Part shown: positions 5,629 to 6,410 of the stretch, piece after piece
How positions within the stretch are numbered: the stretch's first letter is position 1
How the letters are laid out: the number at the start of each line of letters is the position of its first letter
Origin: Vulcanisaeta sp. UBA163
Lineage (GTDB): Archaea > Thermoproteota > Thermoprotei > Thermoproteales > Thermocladiaceae
DNA length: 6,410 bases
NCBI GenBank assembly: GCA_002496475.1
Contig: DAJV01000066.1
Span: forward strand, 1 to 6,410
Reading direction: 5' to 3'
Made by a program: the position numbers and the translations under genes
The notes under the pieces: generated by a model
What the model was told of the DNA's origin: nothing
The model's input: the letters and a program-made list of their open reading frames with translations, nothing else
The model's database searches: none

Positions 5629-6410
5629 GTGAACCTAGACCTAGCCCCGGATCCCCTGCTTATGGTTCCAGGACCATCCCAAATCCCACCTAGGGTTATG
5701 AAGGCATTAATGAGAGTTGTTGATCACAGGTCTCCACACTTCCATAGGCTATATAGGGATGTAGTCGAAGGACTAAAGTACGTATTTCACACAAATGGTG
5801 ATGTTTACCCAATAACTGCCAGTGGGACTGGCGCGGTTGAGACCATGGCCCTTAACTTCGTTAAACCTAAAGACACGGTGGTTGTGCCGGTCTTCGGCAG
5901 CTTCAGTAGGAGACTCGTTAACCACCTAAGGAGGGTTGGTGCTGAGGTTATTGAGGTAAATTACGGCTGGGCAGAGGCACCCACATACGATGACCTAAGG
6001 GCTAAGGTGGAGTCCATGGGGATTAAGCAAGTTGATGTGTTTGCCACGGTTTATAATGATACAAGCCCAGGACTCATATTTAGGGACCTACCGAAGGTCG
6101 CCAAGTGGATTAGGTCCTACGGCGCTCTGGTGCTTGTGGACAACGTGTCAGCATTAGGCGGTGATTACTTCGAGGTTGATTCCTGGGGCATTGACGTAGC
6201 CGTATCAAGCAGCCAGAAATGCCTTGCCGCCCCACCAGTCATGTCCTTCATTGCTGTAGCCTCAAGCGAGGCTTACCACAAAGCTGATTCTGTGAATCAC
6301 CCCAGTATTTACTTTGATATTAAGTTAATGAGAAAATTCGGCGAGAAGATGGAGACTCCGTTCACGCCAGCCGTTAATTACCTATTCGCGATTAGGGAGG
6401 CTTTAAGCAT
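5629..6410 (+). CDS. Class V PLP aminotransferase, alanine/serine-glyoxylate aminotransferase family (3' end outside the window)
   Basis: The first 260 residues of a protein that is usually about 370-390 long; the frame is open to the right edge. It belongs to the fold-type I, class V group that moves amino groups between Ala or Ser and glyoxylate or pyruvate in the cytoplasm. Seen: MVPGPSQIPPRV (12-23), DHRSPHF (32-38), the phosphate-cup loop ITASGTGAVE (62-71), VFGSFSRR (88-95), the PLP-ring aspartate in LVDNVSALGG (Asp171), and the Schiff-base lysine in SSQKCLAAPP (Lys197). The start is GTG at 5629: it is the only usual start codon between the upstream in-frame TAA and the conserved MVPGPS, and it lies 28 bp after a TATA-like box. 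It diverges from the ATPase gene across 154 bp with two inverted repeats. The exact amino donor and acceptor cannot be read from sequence. Confidence 0.88.
   Translation, partial: MNLDLAPDPLLMVPGPSQIPPRVMKALMRVVDHRSPHFHRLYRDVVEGLKYVFHTNGDVYPITASGTGAVETMALNFVKPKDTVVVPVFGSFSRRLVNHLRRVGAEVIEVNYGWAEAPTYDDLRAKVESMGIKQVDVFATVYNDTSPGLIFRDLPKVAKWIRSYGALVLVDNVSALGGDYFEVDSWGIDVAVSSSQKCLAAPPVMSFIAVASSEAYHKADSVNHPSIYFDIKLMRKFGEKMETPFTPAVNYLFAIREALS

Noticed and set aside
1..6410. tRNA genes, C/D-box RNAs, CRISPR arrays and insertion sequences
   Set aside because: No T-loop or cloverleaf pattern, no paired C and D boxes in the non-coding DNA, no spaced direct repeats and no transposase sequence could be seen by eye.

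Overview
The window looks like a piece of chromosome from a hyperthermophilic crenarchaeon of the Thermoproteales, most probably Vulcanisaeta or Caldivirga. This rests on the protein types, on heavy use of AGG, ATA and TTA codons and TTAATTAA-like spacers, on the lack of Shine-Dalgarno sites, and on TATA-like boxes about 25-29 bp before most start codons. The genus is inferred, not proven.

Left part (1-867): a short unrecognised + strand ORF (111 codons from its first ATG, frame open at the left edge) is followed by a second open stretch without a start. These abut the decayed N-terminus of a major-facilitator transporter on the minus strand, which keeps its TATA box but has lost its start codon and carries an in-frame TGA. 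This part is a scar of rearrangement followed by non-coding DNA.

Middle (868-3930, minus strand): three genes run leftward: a class I/II PLP aminotransferase of the CobD/HisC type, an M20 metallopeptidase/deacylase of the ArgE/DapE type 15 bp downstream, and a medium-length alanyl-tRNA editing protein (AlaX) with its own TATA box. A PadR-family regulator (3994-4440, +) diverges from the aminotransferase. The two promoters appear to share one AT box next to a small inverted repeat, so local control by PadR is plausible.

Right part (4437-6410): a standalone RecF/SMC-like P-loop ATPase (minus) meets padR tail to tail, with the two stop codons overlapping on CTAG. It diverges from a class V aminotransferase (alanine/serine-glyoxylate type) that runs off the right edge. 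The 154-bp divergent spacer holds two inverted repeats, one with perfect 14-bp arms. No RNA gene, insertion sequence or CRISPR array was found.
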